Part shown: positions 52,820-62,670 of the stretch, piece by piece | Position numbering within the stretch: the stretch's first letter is position 1 | Layout: the number at the start of each line of letters is the position of its first letter | Assembly (NCBI GenBank): GCA_943371425.1 | Contig: CALRUR010000008.1 | Span: 79,504-143,503 of the forward strand | Direction of reading: 5' to 3' | Length of the DNA stretch: 64,000 nt | Source of the DNA: CAJBVG01 sp943371425 | Lineage (GTDB): Bacteria; Bacteroidota; Bacteroidia; Sphingobacteriales; Sphingobacteriaceae | The notes under the pieces: model-generated | Database searches by the model: none | Told to the model about the DNA's origin: nothing | The model's input: only the letters and a program-made list of their open reading frames with translations | Program-made: the position numbers and the translations under genes

Positions 52820-53353
52820 ATGAAAGCTTTAAAACTTGCATTTTTATTAATTATTGGGGGTTCAATAATAGGCCTTAGTGCATGTAAAAACGAAAAAGAA
52901 CGTCAGTATGACGAAATAGTATCAATTGAAAAGAGCTTATTTGGAGATCGTACTTCGTTTAACGATTCTATTGCTCGCATCTATTTAAGCAAGACAGATG
53001 CTTATGTAAAAAATTATAAAGACGATGAGCATACTCCCGATATATTATTTAAATCTGGGGAAGTATTAAACGGATTGCAAAGCTATTCCTACGCTATCAG
53101 AAAATTCCAAGAAGTGCATTTACTTTACCCAAATCACGCCAAAGCCTCAGAAAGCATATTCTTATGTGCATTTATTTACGATACGTATTTGCAACGATAT
53201 GAGGATGCCACTAGGTATTATAAACTATTTTTAAAGAAATACCCTAACCATCCTTTGGCTAAAGACGCGCAGATATCATTAGATAATATTGGCAAAACAC
53301 CTGAGGAACTTGTAAAAGAATTCGAATTAAAAAACGATTCGATAATTCAATAA
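52820..53353 (+). CDS. TPR lipoprotein, BamD/YfiO-like
   Basis: This is 177 residues from ATG 52820 (MKALKLAFLLIIGGSIIGLS) with lipobox LSAC near residue 22. The frame is open 11 codons upstream without signal-like sequence. Tetratricopeptide-like helices follow (YSYAIRKFQEVHLLYPNHAK, YEDATRYYKLFLKKYPNHPL), as in BamD and YbgF. It is about half the usual BamD length. It overlaps the convergent gene at its 3' end by 7 bp. An envelope scaffold role is inferred. Confidence 0.78.
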   Translation: MKALKLAFLLIIGGSIIGLSACKNEKERQYDEIVSIEKSLFGDRTSFNDSIARIYLSKTDAYVKNYKDDEHTPDILFKSGEVLNGLQSYSYAIRKFQEVHLLYPNHAKASESIFLCAFIYDTYLQRYEDATRYYKLFLKKYPNHPLAKDAQISLDNIGKTPEELVKEFELKNDSIIQ

Positions 53354-53928
53354 GGATCTATTTCAAACAATCCTTCCTGTTTAATTTTTTTGAAATATGC
53401 TGAATCTTCTGCAGAGGAAATGTTTTGTATAAAAAGTTTTGCTTTACAACTAGGCATTAATCCCTTCTTAGTAATGAGCCTATTAGATAGTAAAAATGCA
53501 CGTGCAATTCTTTGATCTTGTTTTAACATTCTGCATTGATTAGCATTAAAAAAGAAATAAAAATTAATGCTTTCTTGTATGTCTGTTGCTCTTATACTTA
53601 CATCAGAAAGTATACTATCATTCCCAAATAACTCATTTAAACTATCTAAATCTAGAATTACATTAGGCATGGGAGGGTTTAATTTTTCAACCCTATCAAG
53701 CAATTGTTGGGTATCATAAATATTGGTAGTTACAAAAGGTTTGTTACCATTGCTTACAAATAATATTAATTTATGTTCTGAGTCTTGTATTGCATTTATT
53801 AATTTATTGCGAAATGAAAATTGATTAGAAATAACAGAAGCATCAGCATATACAACTAAAATTTTATCTTGCGAAAAAGCAAGATTTGTAAATAGAACAA
53901 TATATAAAATTAAAAATGAATTTTTCAT
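53347..53928 (-). CDS. Exported protein of unknown function
   Basis: This 193-residue protein has a signal peptide (1-19, ends FSQ). The mature part begins KILVVYADASVISNQFSFRN and continues KLILFVSNGNKPFVTTN, an alternating strand/helix pattern like a small Rossmann- or vWA-like fold. No catalytic motif is recognised. It starts 2 bp after the barrel-like gene and is the third gene of that unit. Its stop overlaps the stop of the TPR gene. Confidence 0.7.
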   Translation of the reverse strand: MKNSFLILYIVLFTNLAFSQDKILVVYADASVISNQFSFRNKLINAIQDSEHKLILFVSNGNKPFVTTNIYDTQQLLDRVEKLNPPMPNVILDLDSLNELFGNDSILSDVSIRATDIQESINFYFFFNANQCRMLKQDQRIARAFLLSNRLITKKGLMPSCKAKLFIQNISSAEDSAYFKKIKQEGLFEIDPY

Positions 53929-53930
53929 AC

Positions 53931-55487
53931 TTATAATTTTATGCTAATTCCAAATCCAACATTTATATAATTAATGGTGTACTCGTGGTTTAAATTTGGC
54001 AATGTATTTATAGCGTTATAATTATCACTTAAATTTAAATCATTCTGTACAAATAATGTTCCTATCGATTTTCTGTAGTTAATTGCTATATCAAAATAGG
54101 CTTTGCGTGTAATCTTTCTGTTATAACCTATACCAAAACCATATGCCATAACCATTGGATCTACAAGCAATGGCAAGTTTCTCATTTCAAACTTATAGGT
54201 GCCAAAATCATACACACCATTTTCTTGTATGGTAAGGTTAAATAAGTAATCGTAATACCCCGCATACAGCGCATCAGCATCTTGATTATAAGTAGCCGAA
54301 AAATTTAACATTACATAATACGCAGCATTTATAAAAAAAGAATTTCTACCAAAACTAATTCCTTTTTCTATCACTAAAGGCGCTGTTAAATAAGTTAAAT
54401 TATGTTTTTCTTTTATGTTCGAAACTTTATTGATTCGTAAATATGGGTCGCCATCGGGGTCTATAGCAGCATAACTATTTATATTATTTTTTAAATATGA
54501 AGTATATGTAAAAACATCAACTCCTCCCCCAAATTTTACACTCCAATAACCTTTTTCATTTATACGTCGTACTAAATTTAGCATTGCAAAATTAGAGAAA
54601 GAACCATTATTCATTATGTTTATACCAAAGGTATCACTGGCTAATTGAATGGGCGATTCGCCATTAAAAATAAAATGATACTTAATATCTGCATAAGCCA
54701 TCCATTTCCAAAAATTTATTTTTACAATATTTTTATCCTTATCGTCGAGTTTGTTTTTTCTTATCGGAATATAATCTGGCACCTTATATGTTTTATAGAA
54801 TACAGGTTTTTTATATGGTTGAAATAAAAATTCTTGGCTAACATTTATATTTTTAAGCATTACATAGCCCTCTTTATTTACAGGGAATACAATACCAGAA
54901 ACAATAATGGTATCCGATGGCATCGCTGTAGTGTTTCGAAAACCCTTATATTGAGGGTATACTTGTATATACTTTTCTCGTTTTTCTAAACTCGTGATGT
55001 TGTAAATTTTACAATCGTTAACATCAAATAAATAAATAATGTCGATTTTTAAATTGAAGGTATCAATGTAAACTACATTACTTTTAGTTACGCTACTCAC
55101 GTACTTTGTTGCAAATATGCTTAACATCGCATACTCATCTTCTACAGAAATGCTGCTAATTTCATATGGAGTAATTTGCAGTTCCATAAAACCAGAATCG
55201 GCATAATAACTTTCTATGTACTTAACATATTCTGTAGGCGTTGTTTTATCCTGAAGTTTGTTTTCAGGCATTACATCGTTAAAAATTTGAGTGGTATTTA
55301 AATGAAATAATGTTTTAAATTGGTTTCGCTTTAGTACTGTATCAAATTTTAAACAATCTTCATATTTTGAAATAAGATGGAGTGCTTTAACATTGATATA
55401 CCTTGCTAAAGAATCGTTAGCCAAGTATTGTGCATCTACCGATTTTAAAGCAAAAAAAATAAATATGAAAAGAAGTATTTTCTTCAT
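53931..55487 (-). CDS. Probable outer-membrane beta-barrel protein
   Basis: This 518-residue protein has a signal peptide (1-19, ends DAQ). Residues 20-240 form a soluble domain containing ITSLEKREKYIQVYPQYKGF. Residues about 255-518 are a series of amphipathic strands (YWSVKFGGGVDVFTYTSYLK, FFINAAYYVMLNFSATYNQD, ending YINVGFGISIKL), the pattern of an outer-membrane barrel. It starts on the stop codon of the large T9SS repeat protein, which suggests the two act together, for example as surface partner and membrane anchor. No family is recognised. Confidence 0.72.
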   Translation of the reverse strand: MKKILLFIFIFFALKSVDAQYLANDSLARYINVKALHLISKYEDCLKFDTVLKRNQFKTLFHLNTTQIFNDVMPENKLQDKTTPTEYVKYIESYYADSGFMELQITPYEISSISVEDEYAMLSIFATKYVSSVTKSNVVYIDTFNLKIDIIYLFDVNDCKIYNITSLEKREKYIQVYPQYKGFRNTTAMPSDTIIVSGIVFPVNKEGYVMLKNINVSQEFLFQPYKKPVFYKTYKVPDYIPIRKNKLDDKDKNIVKINFWKWMAYADIKYHFIFNGESPIQLASDTFGINIMNNGSFSNFAMLNLVRRINEKGYWSVKFGGGVDVFTYTSYLKNNINSYAAIDPDGDPYLRINKVSNIKEKHNLTYLTAPLVIEKGISFGRNSFFINAAYYVMLNFSATYNQDADALYAGYYDYLFNLTIQENGVYDFGTYKFEMRNLPLLVDPMVMAYGFGIGYNRKITRKAYFDIAINYRKSIGTLFVQNDLNLSDNYNAINTLPNLNHEYTINYINVGFGISIKL

Positions 55488-58400
55488 TATCTTAAAACAA
55501 CCTTTGCGTTAAATATCTCATTATTTATACTAATTTTAACAAAGTAAACACCAGGAGTTATACTCTCGTTGAACATCACTTTTTTATCAAGCTTATTGAT
55601 AAACACTTCTACACGTTCACCAATTAAATTAAAACACTCAATTTTCGCATCATCAAAATTAATGTTTTTAATATATATATAATTTACACTCGGATTTGGG
55701 TAAATTTCTATCTCATTTAAATTTATATTGTTTAAGCCTATTGATAAATCTGAACCATTTAAATAGGTGGTGGTAACACAAGAGTTAAACCATGTTTTTA
55801 CAAAATATAAATACAAGCTAGTATCAAATACATGTGGCAATTGCACATACCTTAAGTTTGAATTTGGTAATTCTATATAAGTAGAAGTTGCTCTGTCTAC
55901 AAAGCCCCATTGGTAATTTACACCTTGAGTTGTATCTTTACATACTAAAATATTGGTGTTGGATTTCCTAGATATTTGTGTTTTACTAGGCGCCATTTCT
56001 TCTCCCAAGAATATAGGTAGTTTCATGTAATTAAAGCAGCCCGAAACTTTATTAGTTTGTTTTACATAAATAGTATCTATGCCCACCTCGTTACTCCAAG
56101 TTATAAATACTGCACTATGGTTCGGATTTGTTAATACTTCTCCTTTATTAATAAGCCACTCGTATGAATATAAATGGGACTTCTGTTCGAGCATATAAAA
56201 CAATTCTTGCTGGTTTCTGCAAACGGATGCCGCACCCAAAATCGCGGTAGTGTCTGGCAGATCTAATGAGATAATGGTTACTACATTGGAGGTATCGATT
56301 CCACATGATTGTGTAGAGGAGTTTATTAATCTGAAATAAGTAGTGACAACATTTTGTACCATCGGTAATGTTTCACTTGTTTGATTCGGAATGGTAAACC
56401 AGTTTAAACTATCGGTACTCTTTTGCCACAAATATTCATACGTTCTACTACCACCTTTTGGTTTTTGTAACATGTACAAAGGAACAGGCACATATCCAAA
56501 ACAAACTTTATAAGAATCACCAATTACTGCCCCAATAAATTTTTCGTAAACCTTAACTTTTATACTATTTGAAAACACCGTTCCGCATCCAAATATTGAA
56601 CTAATTTTTACCCTATAAAAAGTGTTTGTAATTAATTTTGATGGAGAAAAAGTGATGGCATTTGCCCCAATAATATCTGTAAAATTTACAGAATCTGTAG
56701 ATCGTTGCCATTGCAAATTATAAGAATTACCACCACCTGTTGGATTTATTATAAATGATAATTCTGAAGGGAAAGAATCATAACAAATAGATTGCTCGCC
56801 TTGTATTAAACCTGCTTGTAAATTATCATAGACATTAATTTTTATGGAGTCGGATGAAATTACACCACACCCAAATGTAGAGATTGCCCTAATTCTATAA
56901 TATTTAGTACCTGTAAGTATTCCGGTAAAACATTTTGCAGCATTCTGACCTACAAGATCAGTCCAATTTAACCCATTATCGGAAATTTGCCATTGATAGC
57001 TGAATACATTATTTGCACCGGTTGCAAACTGCACCAATCTCAAAGTATCGGCACTAGTGCTAAAACATATATTTTGATTGCTATTTATTTTTGGTTTTAC
57101 AAGCTTCGGCCACACTTTAATAATAATAGTATTACTTGTATCTACACCACAATTTGGGCCTGCAAATGTTACCAATCTATATTGTGTAGTAGTTAACAAT
57201 TCGTTGGGCCTGTATTTATTTGTATTCTGGCCAGAAACGTTCTGCCATAAAATTCCAGTTGTGCTTTGTTGCCATACATAAGTATATGTACCATTGCCAC
57301 CTATTGCTGGCACACTTACTCTTAAGGTATCAGGCCTGGTATTATAACAGATAGTATCATTTGATGAAATTACAGGGCCAACAAAATTTCCAAAAACATT
57401 TATTTTAATGATGTTAGAATTTACTACCCCACAAGATTGTGTACTTGTAATTCTAATCCGATAAAACATAGTACTCGTAAGTGCTACTGGCTGATAAATA
57501 ATATTTACAGCCGAAGGTATATTAGTAAAATTTACAGAGTCTACAGATTGCTGCCATTGGTAGGTATAACTATCGCCCCCACCGCTTGTTAGCGTTTGAA
57601 ATACTAATAAATTTGGTGTAGCTCCAAAACATATGTTCTGATTATTTCTAATTACACCCGCCTGTAATTGTGTATACACAGCAACCAACACACTATCTGT
57701 AAACAGTACGCCACAATTACGAGGCCAGGTAACTTTTACTCTATAAAATTTGCTGATTCCATTTTTATTCAAGGCCAACTTTTTCGTAGTTTGTCCAATA
57801 ACATCAACCCATGCCGTTCCATTAATAGACGATTGCCATTGATAACCTACATCATTACCTATGCCTGCATGTGTTGTAATTTTTAAGGTATCAGGATCTT
57901 CATCAAAGCAAATAGTTTGTGAGCCCAAAATACTAGGTTTACTAATTATAGAAAAGGGTGTTACTGTAACAGTGTCTGAAAATAAAACTCCGCATGAAAA
58001 TTTTTGTGTAGCCCTCACTCTATAATATAATTTTTGGTTGATTGCTTGCACACTTTGTTTTACTTGGTTTGTATCGTTTACCAAGTCTGTAAAATTTATT
58101 GAGTCGCTAGAAATTTGCCATTGGTAAGAATAATTTGGAAGTGCATTGTTAATACTTATCGAATCGGGGTTTGATAAATAACAGACAAACAAATTTGTGT
58201 TGGTTAATGTTGGTTTTTGCATGGCCAAATTAATTCTTATAAATATACTATCAGTATATATAGTTCCACAACCTGCTAATGAAACAGTCTTTAGTCGATA
58301 AAATTTACTTACGCTTAATGTATCAATAGCAACAAAGTTAGAATCAGGATTTGCAAGATCAACCCAGGTTAAGCCATTAGATGAGCTTTGCCATTGATAT

Positions 58401-58873
58401 TTAAAACCAGTATCGGCTCCTTGTGGGTGCTGTAGTATCTTTATGGTATCACGAGGAGCATTAAAACAGATATTTTGCGAACCATTTAATTGACCTTTAA
58501 CAATAGGTGATCGAACAAATAAAATTACGGCAGATAGTGTGTCTTTTTTAATTCCTAATCCTGCGGAATCAATAATACACCTAAATTTCCTGGCATTTAA
58601 ACTTAATTGAATATTCTGAATAAATAAAGTATCATTATTTGTGCCCGAGAAAACTGCATTTGGAATAATAGAATTCCAACCAAAAAGGGTAGAGTCTTGC
58701 CATACAAAAATAGCATCGGTATCAACATTATTAATTATTTGTATAGTGGTTGATGAATTTATACAAACACGTTGAGATTTTGGTGTAATGCTTGTTTGTG
58801 CAGTACTCTGTTTTGATAGTGTAAACATGCAAAGCACTAACACAATTACTAGCTTAAGGGTATTTGGGTGCAT
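55487..58873 (-). CDS. Large T9SS cargo protein with eight tandem Ig-like repeats
   Basis: This 1128-residue protein has a signal peptide (1-25, ends TAQ). After a first divergent domain come eight repeats of about 92-95 residues (about 121-870). They share the pattern ICF...DTL...Y.YQWQ.S.....W.D..GQ......Y.R..S...CGV..S..I.I.VY, with two Cys per repeat, probably a disulfide across each Ig-like fold. A PKD-like module (SYEWLINKGE) and a final module precede the T9SS sorting domain (IEIYPNPSVNYIYI). It is probably a long surface fibre or adhesin. First gene of a three-gene unit. Confidence 0.87.
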   Translation of the reverse strand: MHPNTLKLVIVLVLCMFTLSKQSTAQTSITPKSQRVCINSSTTIQIINNVDTDAIFVWQDSTLFGWNSIIPNAVFSGTNNDTLFIQNIQLSLNARKFRCIIDSAGLGIKKDTLSAVILFVRSPIVKGQLNGSQNICFNAPRDTIKILQHPQGADTGFKYQWQSSSNGLTWVDLANPDSNFVAIDTLSVSKFYRLKTVSLAGCGTIYTDSIFIRINLAMQKPTLTNTNLFVCYLSNPDSISINNALPNYSYQWQISSDSINFTDLVNDTNQVKQSVQAINQKLYYRVRATQKFSCGVLFSDTVTVTPFSIISKPSILGSQTICFDEDPDTLKITTHAGIGNDVGYQWQSSINGTAWVDVIGQTTKKLALNKNGISKFYRVKVTWPRNCGVLFTDSVLVAVYTQLQAGVIRNNQNICFGATPNLLVFQTLTSGGGDSYTYQWQQSVDSVNFTNIPSAVNIIYQPVALTSTMFYRIRITSTQSCGVVNSNIIKINVFGNFVGPVISSNDTICYNTRPDTLRVSVPAIGGNGTYTYVWQQSTTGILWQNVSGQNTNKYRPNELLTTTQYRLVTFAGPNCGVDTSNTIIIKVWPKLVKPKINSNQNICFSTSADTLRLVQFATGANNVFSYQWQISDNGLNWTDLVGQNAAKCFTGILTGTKYYRIRAISTFGCGVISSDSIKINVYDNLQAGLIQGEQSICYDSFPSELSFIINPTGGGNSYNLQWQRSTDSVNFTDIIGANAITFSPSKLITNTFYRVKISSIFGCGTVFSNSIKVKVYEKFIGAVIGDSYKVCFGYVPVPLYMLQKPKGGSRTYEYLWQKSTDSLNWFTIPNQTSETLPMVQNVVTTYFRLINSSTQSCGIDTSNVVTIISLDLPDTTAILGAASVCRNQQELFYMLEQKSHLYSYEWLINKGEVLTNPNHSAVFITWSNEVGIDTIYVKQTNKVSGCFNYMKLPIFLGEEMAPSKTQISRKSNTNILVCKDTTQGVNYQWGFVDRATSTYIELPNSNLRYVQLPHVFDTSLYLYFVKTWFNSCVTTTYLNGSDLSIGLNNINLNEIEIYPNPSVNYIYIKNINFDDAKIECFNLIGERVEVFINKLDKKVMFNESITPGVYFVKISINNEIFNAKVVLR

Positions 58874-58982
58874 ATCCTGCCATTGGTTTTATTTAAAATT
58901 AAGGTATTACTTTGTAAAACAGAAATATAATGGGATAAGGGTAAATAGGGCTGTGTTTGTCTTAGTCATAAAATATTATAAG

Positions 58983-60365
58983 ATGAAAACACTTTTTACC
59001 CTTTTTAGCATCATGGCAATTGCCTTAAGTTCATTTGCTCAAACCAATGGCATTCAAATAAAAAACATCAAAAAAGGCATAGATGCAGTCCAGAAAAAGA
59101 GCAGAAACAATGCAGCTAGCCTAGATTTTAACAAAAAAACCTTTGCGTCAAAATTCCCATTAAAACAAATACACTATGAATGGTCGAATAATAGTTGGGA
59201 ATTTAATTATGATTCCGATATCAATTATCATCCAGATGGAAGAATAAACAATGAACGATTAAAGGATTTATCGGGTAAAGATTTTTCTAGAATTACTTAT
59301 ACATACGACAGCAAAAATAGATTAATAGAAGTTAATTCTGAGATGAAATCAAATTCTGGTTGGGTGCCTTATTATTCAACAATAATAGAATATAATTTAC
59401 AAGGCGACATTACTAAATACGAAAACAGAATGTGGATGAATAATAATTGGACAATTTTGAATAGGATGATTTACGGCATTTCGTATAACGTTTCTAACAA
59501 TAGTAAATCAACAATTGAGAGTTATTTCAATGGCAGCAATTATGATACAAGTATGATGTATATTGAATACAAAACTAATAATATAATTATGTCTGAAGAG
59601 TCGCATCAATATATTGGGAACAACAATTTTATACCTATCGAAAAATTCGATTATTTATTTGAAAATAATATCGACACGGGCTTATTAAAATATACTTGGG
59701 ACGGTGCTGCTTGGAATGAGGATTTGTTGTATTGTAACTATGAGTGGAATACACCATCAAAAGATTTCTTAACAAAAAACAATGTATATGTAAAGCTCGG
59801 AAACGATTGGTTTATGTATGAAAGAGAAATGTTTACACAAGAAAATTTTGGTGGATTTAGTTATTTACTTCAAGATTATGCCAGCGGAATGTGGCTAGAT
59901 AACATGCGTATACAAAACTTAAATGATTCGATGGGTAATAGAACAGCCTATATATACGATTTAAACATGGGCGGCAACTGGCAACAATTATTTAGAATTG
60001 AAGAGGATTATATTTATGATGCAGAAGGAAATATTTTGGAGCATGTATATAAAGAAACAAATAGCAATGGAGATTTAACTCCAATTACAAAAGATGTTTA
60101 CAGTAATTTTATTTTGTTAACAGGTATCAAAAATTCGAAATTAAACTCCATAGGATTTTATCCAAACCCCACAACCAATTATGTAATTTTAAAAGATGAA
60201 AAATTTCAAGATAAAAAATATTCTTTGATGAATATGAATGGGAAAATTATAAAGAATGGTTATGTACCAAACACATTAAGAGTAGAACTTGACGAAGTTG
60301 CATCTGGATTATATATTTTAAAAATAGAAGATCATCAAGCCAAAATTATTGTAAACAAAAATTAA
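58983..60365 (+). CDS. T9SS cargo protein with YD-like repeats
   Basis: This is 460 residues from ATG 58983 (MKTLFTLFSIMAIALSSFAQ), chosen for its signal peptide. The frame is open far upstream into the divergent gene, without a signal. The body holds repeats of ITYTYDSKNRLIEV and IEYNLQGDITKYEN, alternating with W-rich strands (WVPYYSTI, NNWTILNR), like YD/RHS-type beta repeats. It ends with a T9SS sorting domain (GFYPNPTTNYVIL). It overlaps the end of the convergent RNase gene by 4 bp. The function is unknown. Confidence 0.82.
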   Translation: MKTLFTLFSIMAIALSSFAQTNGIQIKNIKKGIDAVQKKSRNNAASLDFNKKTFASKFPLKQIHYEWSNNSWEFNYDSDINYHPDGRINNERLKDLSGKDFSRITYTYDSKNRLIEVNSEMKSNSGWVPYYSTIIEYNLQGDITKYENRMWMNNNWTILNRMIYGISYNVSNNSKSTIESYFNGSNYDTSMMYIEYKTNNIIMSEESHQYIGNNNFIPIEKFDYLFENNIDTGLLKYTWDGAAWNEDLLYCNYEWNTPSKDFLTKNNVYVKLGNDWFMYEREMFTQENFGGFSYLLQDYASGMWLDNMRIQNLNDSMGNRTAYIYDLNMGGNWQQLFRIEEDYIYDAEGNILEHVYKETNSNGDLTPITKDVYSNFILLTGIKNSKLNSIGFYPNPTTNYVILKDEKFQDKKYSLMNMNGKIIKNGYVPNTLRVELDEVASGLYILKIEDHQAKIIVNKN

Positions 60366-61771
60366 TTGATAATTACTTTCTCTCCTTTGGCAGGAATTTC
60401 TACATGTTGAAACCCTCGTTCTCGTAACTTATCTGCAAAATATTCTTGAGCCTCTATGGTACCATGTACTAAATAGAGGCTTTTTACTTTTGAAGGATCT
60501 TGGCAATTTAAAAACTGTATTAACTCTGCATAATCTGCATGTGCACTGTATGATGATATAATTTCAACATTCGCATTTACAGTAAACTCTCTACCATATA
60601 TACGAACTACCTTATCGCCATTTAATATTCGGCCTCCTATGGTATTTGGCTCGCAATAGCCAACAATTAAAATGGTGTTTTTTTCATCTTCAATATATTT
60701 AGTGAGATGATGTTTTATTCTGCCAGCTTCCATCATTCCCGATGCAGAAATAATAATGGCTGGTCCATCATCATCGTTTATTGCTTTAGATTCCTGTATG
60801 CTTGCGGTGTATTTTAAGTTCGGAAATGAAAATGGATCAGGATCTTTCTCCATATATTCTAAAATATCTTCATTAAAATATTGGGTATGCCTACGCATAA
60901 TTTTGGTAGCACTGGTAGAAAGCGGGCTATCAACATACACTTTTACTGGTGGCAATTTACCTTCGGTACGCATACGATCTAGCGCATACACTATTTCCTG
61001 AGTTCTACCTAAGCTAAATGCCGGAATTAATAGTTTACCACCTCTTTGTATGCAAGTGCTTTGTACTGCATCTAATAATTTTTGCTCAGCATCTTCGGTA
61101 ATGTCGTGTAACCTATTTCCATAAGTACTTTCTAATAATATTACATCGGCTTGTGGGAAATCTGCAGGCGCTTTTAAAATTCTGTCTTTGTATCTTCCTA
61201 CATCTCCCGAATAAAAAATCTTCCGAGTTTCATTATTCAATTTCAAATCAATAGTAATACATGCACTTCCTAAAATATGTCCTGCATCTGTAAAATAAAA
61301 GGAGATATTTTCATTCCAAGTATAATGTTCATTAATTTTCACTTCATGAAACATTTTTAAGGTTAGCTCTACATCTTCTATTGTATATAAAGGTTTTATT
61401 GGTTTTTTGCCTTCTCTATTTCTTTTTTTATTGATGTATTCGGCATCGTCTTCTTGTATTCTCGCAGAATCTGCAAGCATAATACTAAGTACATCAATGG
61501 TTGCAGCGGTAGTTAAAATCTTACCTCTAAAACCTTGTTTTACAAAATTCGGAATATTTCCAGAATGATCGATATGTGCATGTGAAACAATTAACACATC
61601 TACCTCATGCGGATTAAAGCCAAAATGTTTATTTGCTTCTGCTGCACCAGCAGATTGGAGCAAGCCACAATCTAATAATATTTTTGTGCCATCTGCAGCG
61701 GTAATTAAATGTTTAGAGCCTGTTACTTCTTGTGCAGCACCCCAAAATTCGATTGAAATAAAATCGTACAT
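60362..61771 (-). CDS. Beta-CASP metallo-beta-lactamase-fold ribonuclease
   Basis: This is 469 residues from ATG 61771 (MYDFISIEFWGAAQEVTGSK). Motif II is HAHIDH (His64, His66, Asp68, His69). Further zinc ligands occur in DAGHILGSACI and YSGDVG. The beta-CASP insert carries SASGMMEAGRIKHHL (motif B) and SAHADYAEL (motif C). This is the CPSF73-like bacterial group with an RNA-specificity domain, acting as an endo- or exoribonuclease in RNA processing. Its 5' end is divergent from the ATP-cone nuclease-like gene by 18 bp, so the two may share regulation. Confidence 0.9.
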   Translation of the reverse strand: MYDFISIEFWGAAQEVTGSKHLITAADGTKILLDCGLLQSAGAAEANKHFGFNPHEVDVLIVSHAHIDHSGNIPNFVKQGFRGKILTTAATIDVLSIMLADSARIQEDDAEYINKKRNREGKKPIKPLYTIEDVELTLKMFHEVKINEHYTWNENISFYFTDAGHILGSACITIDLKLNNETRKIFYSGDVGRYKDRILKAPADFPQADVILLESTYGNRLHDITEDAEQKLLDAVQSTCIQRGGKLLIPAFSLGRTQEIVYALDRMRTEGKLPPVKVYVDSPLSTSATKIMRRHTQYFNEDILEYMEKDPDPFSFPNLKYTASIQESKAINDDDGPAIIISASGMMEAGRIKHHLTKYIEDEKNTILIVGYCEPNTIGGRILNGDKVVRIYGREFTVNANVEIISSYSAHADYAELIQFLNCQDPSKVKSLYLVHGTIEAQEYFADKLRERGFQHVEIPAKGEKVIIN

Positions 61772-61789
61772 TAGTATTGAATTTTGATT

Positions 61790-62623
61790 ATGAAAGATAA
61801 GCAATATTTAATTGAAAAATCATCGGGCGAATTAGCTCAATTTTCTGAAGAAAAACTGATACGCTCCTTATTAAACAGTGGCGCAAGCGAAGAACAAGCT
61901 AGGTTGGTACTAGCAGATGTTAAGAAACAGTTGATAAATGGGTATTCTACGCACAAAATTTTTCGACTTGCCTTTAGGTTGTTAAAAAAATATTCGAGAG
62001 CAACTGCATCTAAATATAAATTAAAAGAAGGCATTATGGAATTAGGCCCAGCGGGTTTTGCCTTCGAAAAGTTTATTGCCGAAATAATGTTAGCTCAAGG
62101 ATACAGTGTAGAAGTGGGCGCCTTTATAAAAGGTAAATGTGTGCAGCATGAGATCGATGTAATTGCTAAAAATAATATGCAAACTGTGTATATAGAATGT
62201 AAGTATCATAATTTATTGCATATAAAATGTGATGTAAAAATACCCTTGTACATTAGATCGAGGTATAATGATATACTAGAAAAACATGCAATAGAGAATT
62301 TTGAAGGATGGCTTGTAACTAACACAAAGTTTACCGAAGATGCTTATAAATATGGCACTTGCGCTGGTTTAAAATTAATAAGTTGGGATGAACCAAAAGG
62401 TAAAGGGTTAAAAACAATTATTGATGAAAGCCAATTATTTCCGATAACCTGTTTAACTTTATTAACCAAAGAAGAAAAAGAAATATTGTTAAGTAAAGGA
62501 ATTGTTCTTACAAAATCGTTGCTACAAAATAGAGGTTTGCTAGGATCTGTTATAAGATCTAATCCAAGATTAAATAATATAATTAAAGAAGCAAGCGATT
62601 TAATTATGAATGATGAATTATGA
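61790..62623 (+). CDS. ATP-cone plus PD-(D/E)XK nuclease-like protein
   Basis: This is 277 residues from ATG 61790 (MKDKQYLIEKSSGELAQFSE). Residues 1-85 match the ATP-cone (RSLLNSGASEEQARLVLADV), the nucleotide-sensing domain of ribonucleotide reductases and NrdR. Residues about 90-190 match a restriction-endonuclease-like fold (GFAFEKFIAEIMLAQGYSVE; catalytic Asp123 in EIDVIA, Glu136 and Lys138 in IECKYH). A C-terminal part of about 85 residues is unassigned. It should be an ATP/dATP-controlled nuclease. The last codons (MNDEL) are encoded by the GAATTATG repeat words. Confidence 0.82.
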   Translation: MKDKQYLIEKSSGELAQFSEEKLIRSLLNSGASEEQARLVLADVKKQLINGYSTHKIFRLAFRLLKKYSRATASKYKLKEGIMELGPAGFAFEKFIAEIMLAQGYSVEVGAFIKGKCVQHEIDVIAKNNMQTVYIECKYHNLLHIKCDVKIPLYIRSRYNDILEKHAIENFEGWLVTNTKFTEDAYKYGTCAGLKLISWDEPKGKGLKTIIDESQLFPITCLTLLTKEEKEILLSKGIVLTKSLLQNRGLLGSVIRSNPRLNNIIKEASDLIMNDEL

Positions 62624-62668
62624 ATTAGTCAACACCATTCATAATTCATAATTCACAATTCATAATTC
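62608..62668. repeat. Facing GAATTATG / CATAATTC arrays
   Basis: The words GAATGATGAATTATGAATT (62608-62626) face CATAATTC words (62637-62668), giving a hairpin between two convergent genes. One arm overlaps the coding end of the ATP-cone gene. Confidence 0.85.
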
Positions 62669-62670
62669 AA

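Noticed and set aside
58788..58982. 65-codon upstream extension of the T9SS gene at 58983
   Set aside because: It overlaps the divergent gene and would bury the signal peptide; ATG 58983 starts a standard signal peptide.
61790..62623. Read as NrdR or a ribonucleotide reductase fragment because of the ATP-cone
   Set aside because: No NrdR zinc ribbon and no reductase barrel; the rest matches a PD-(D/E)XK fold.
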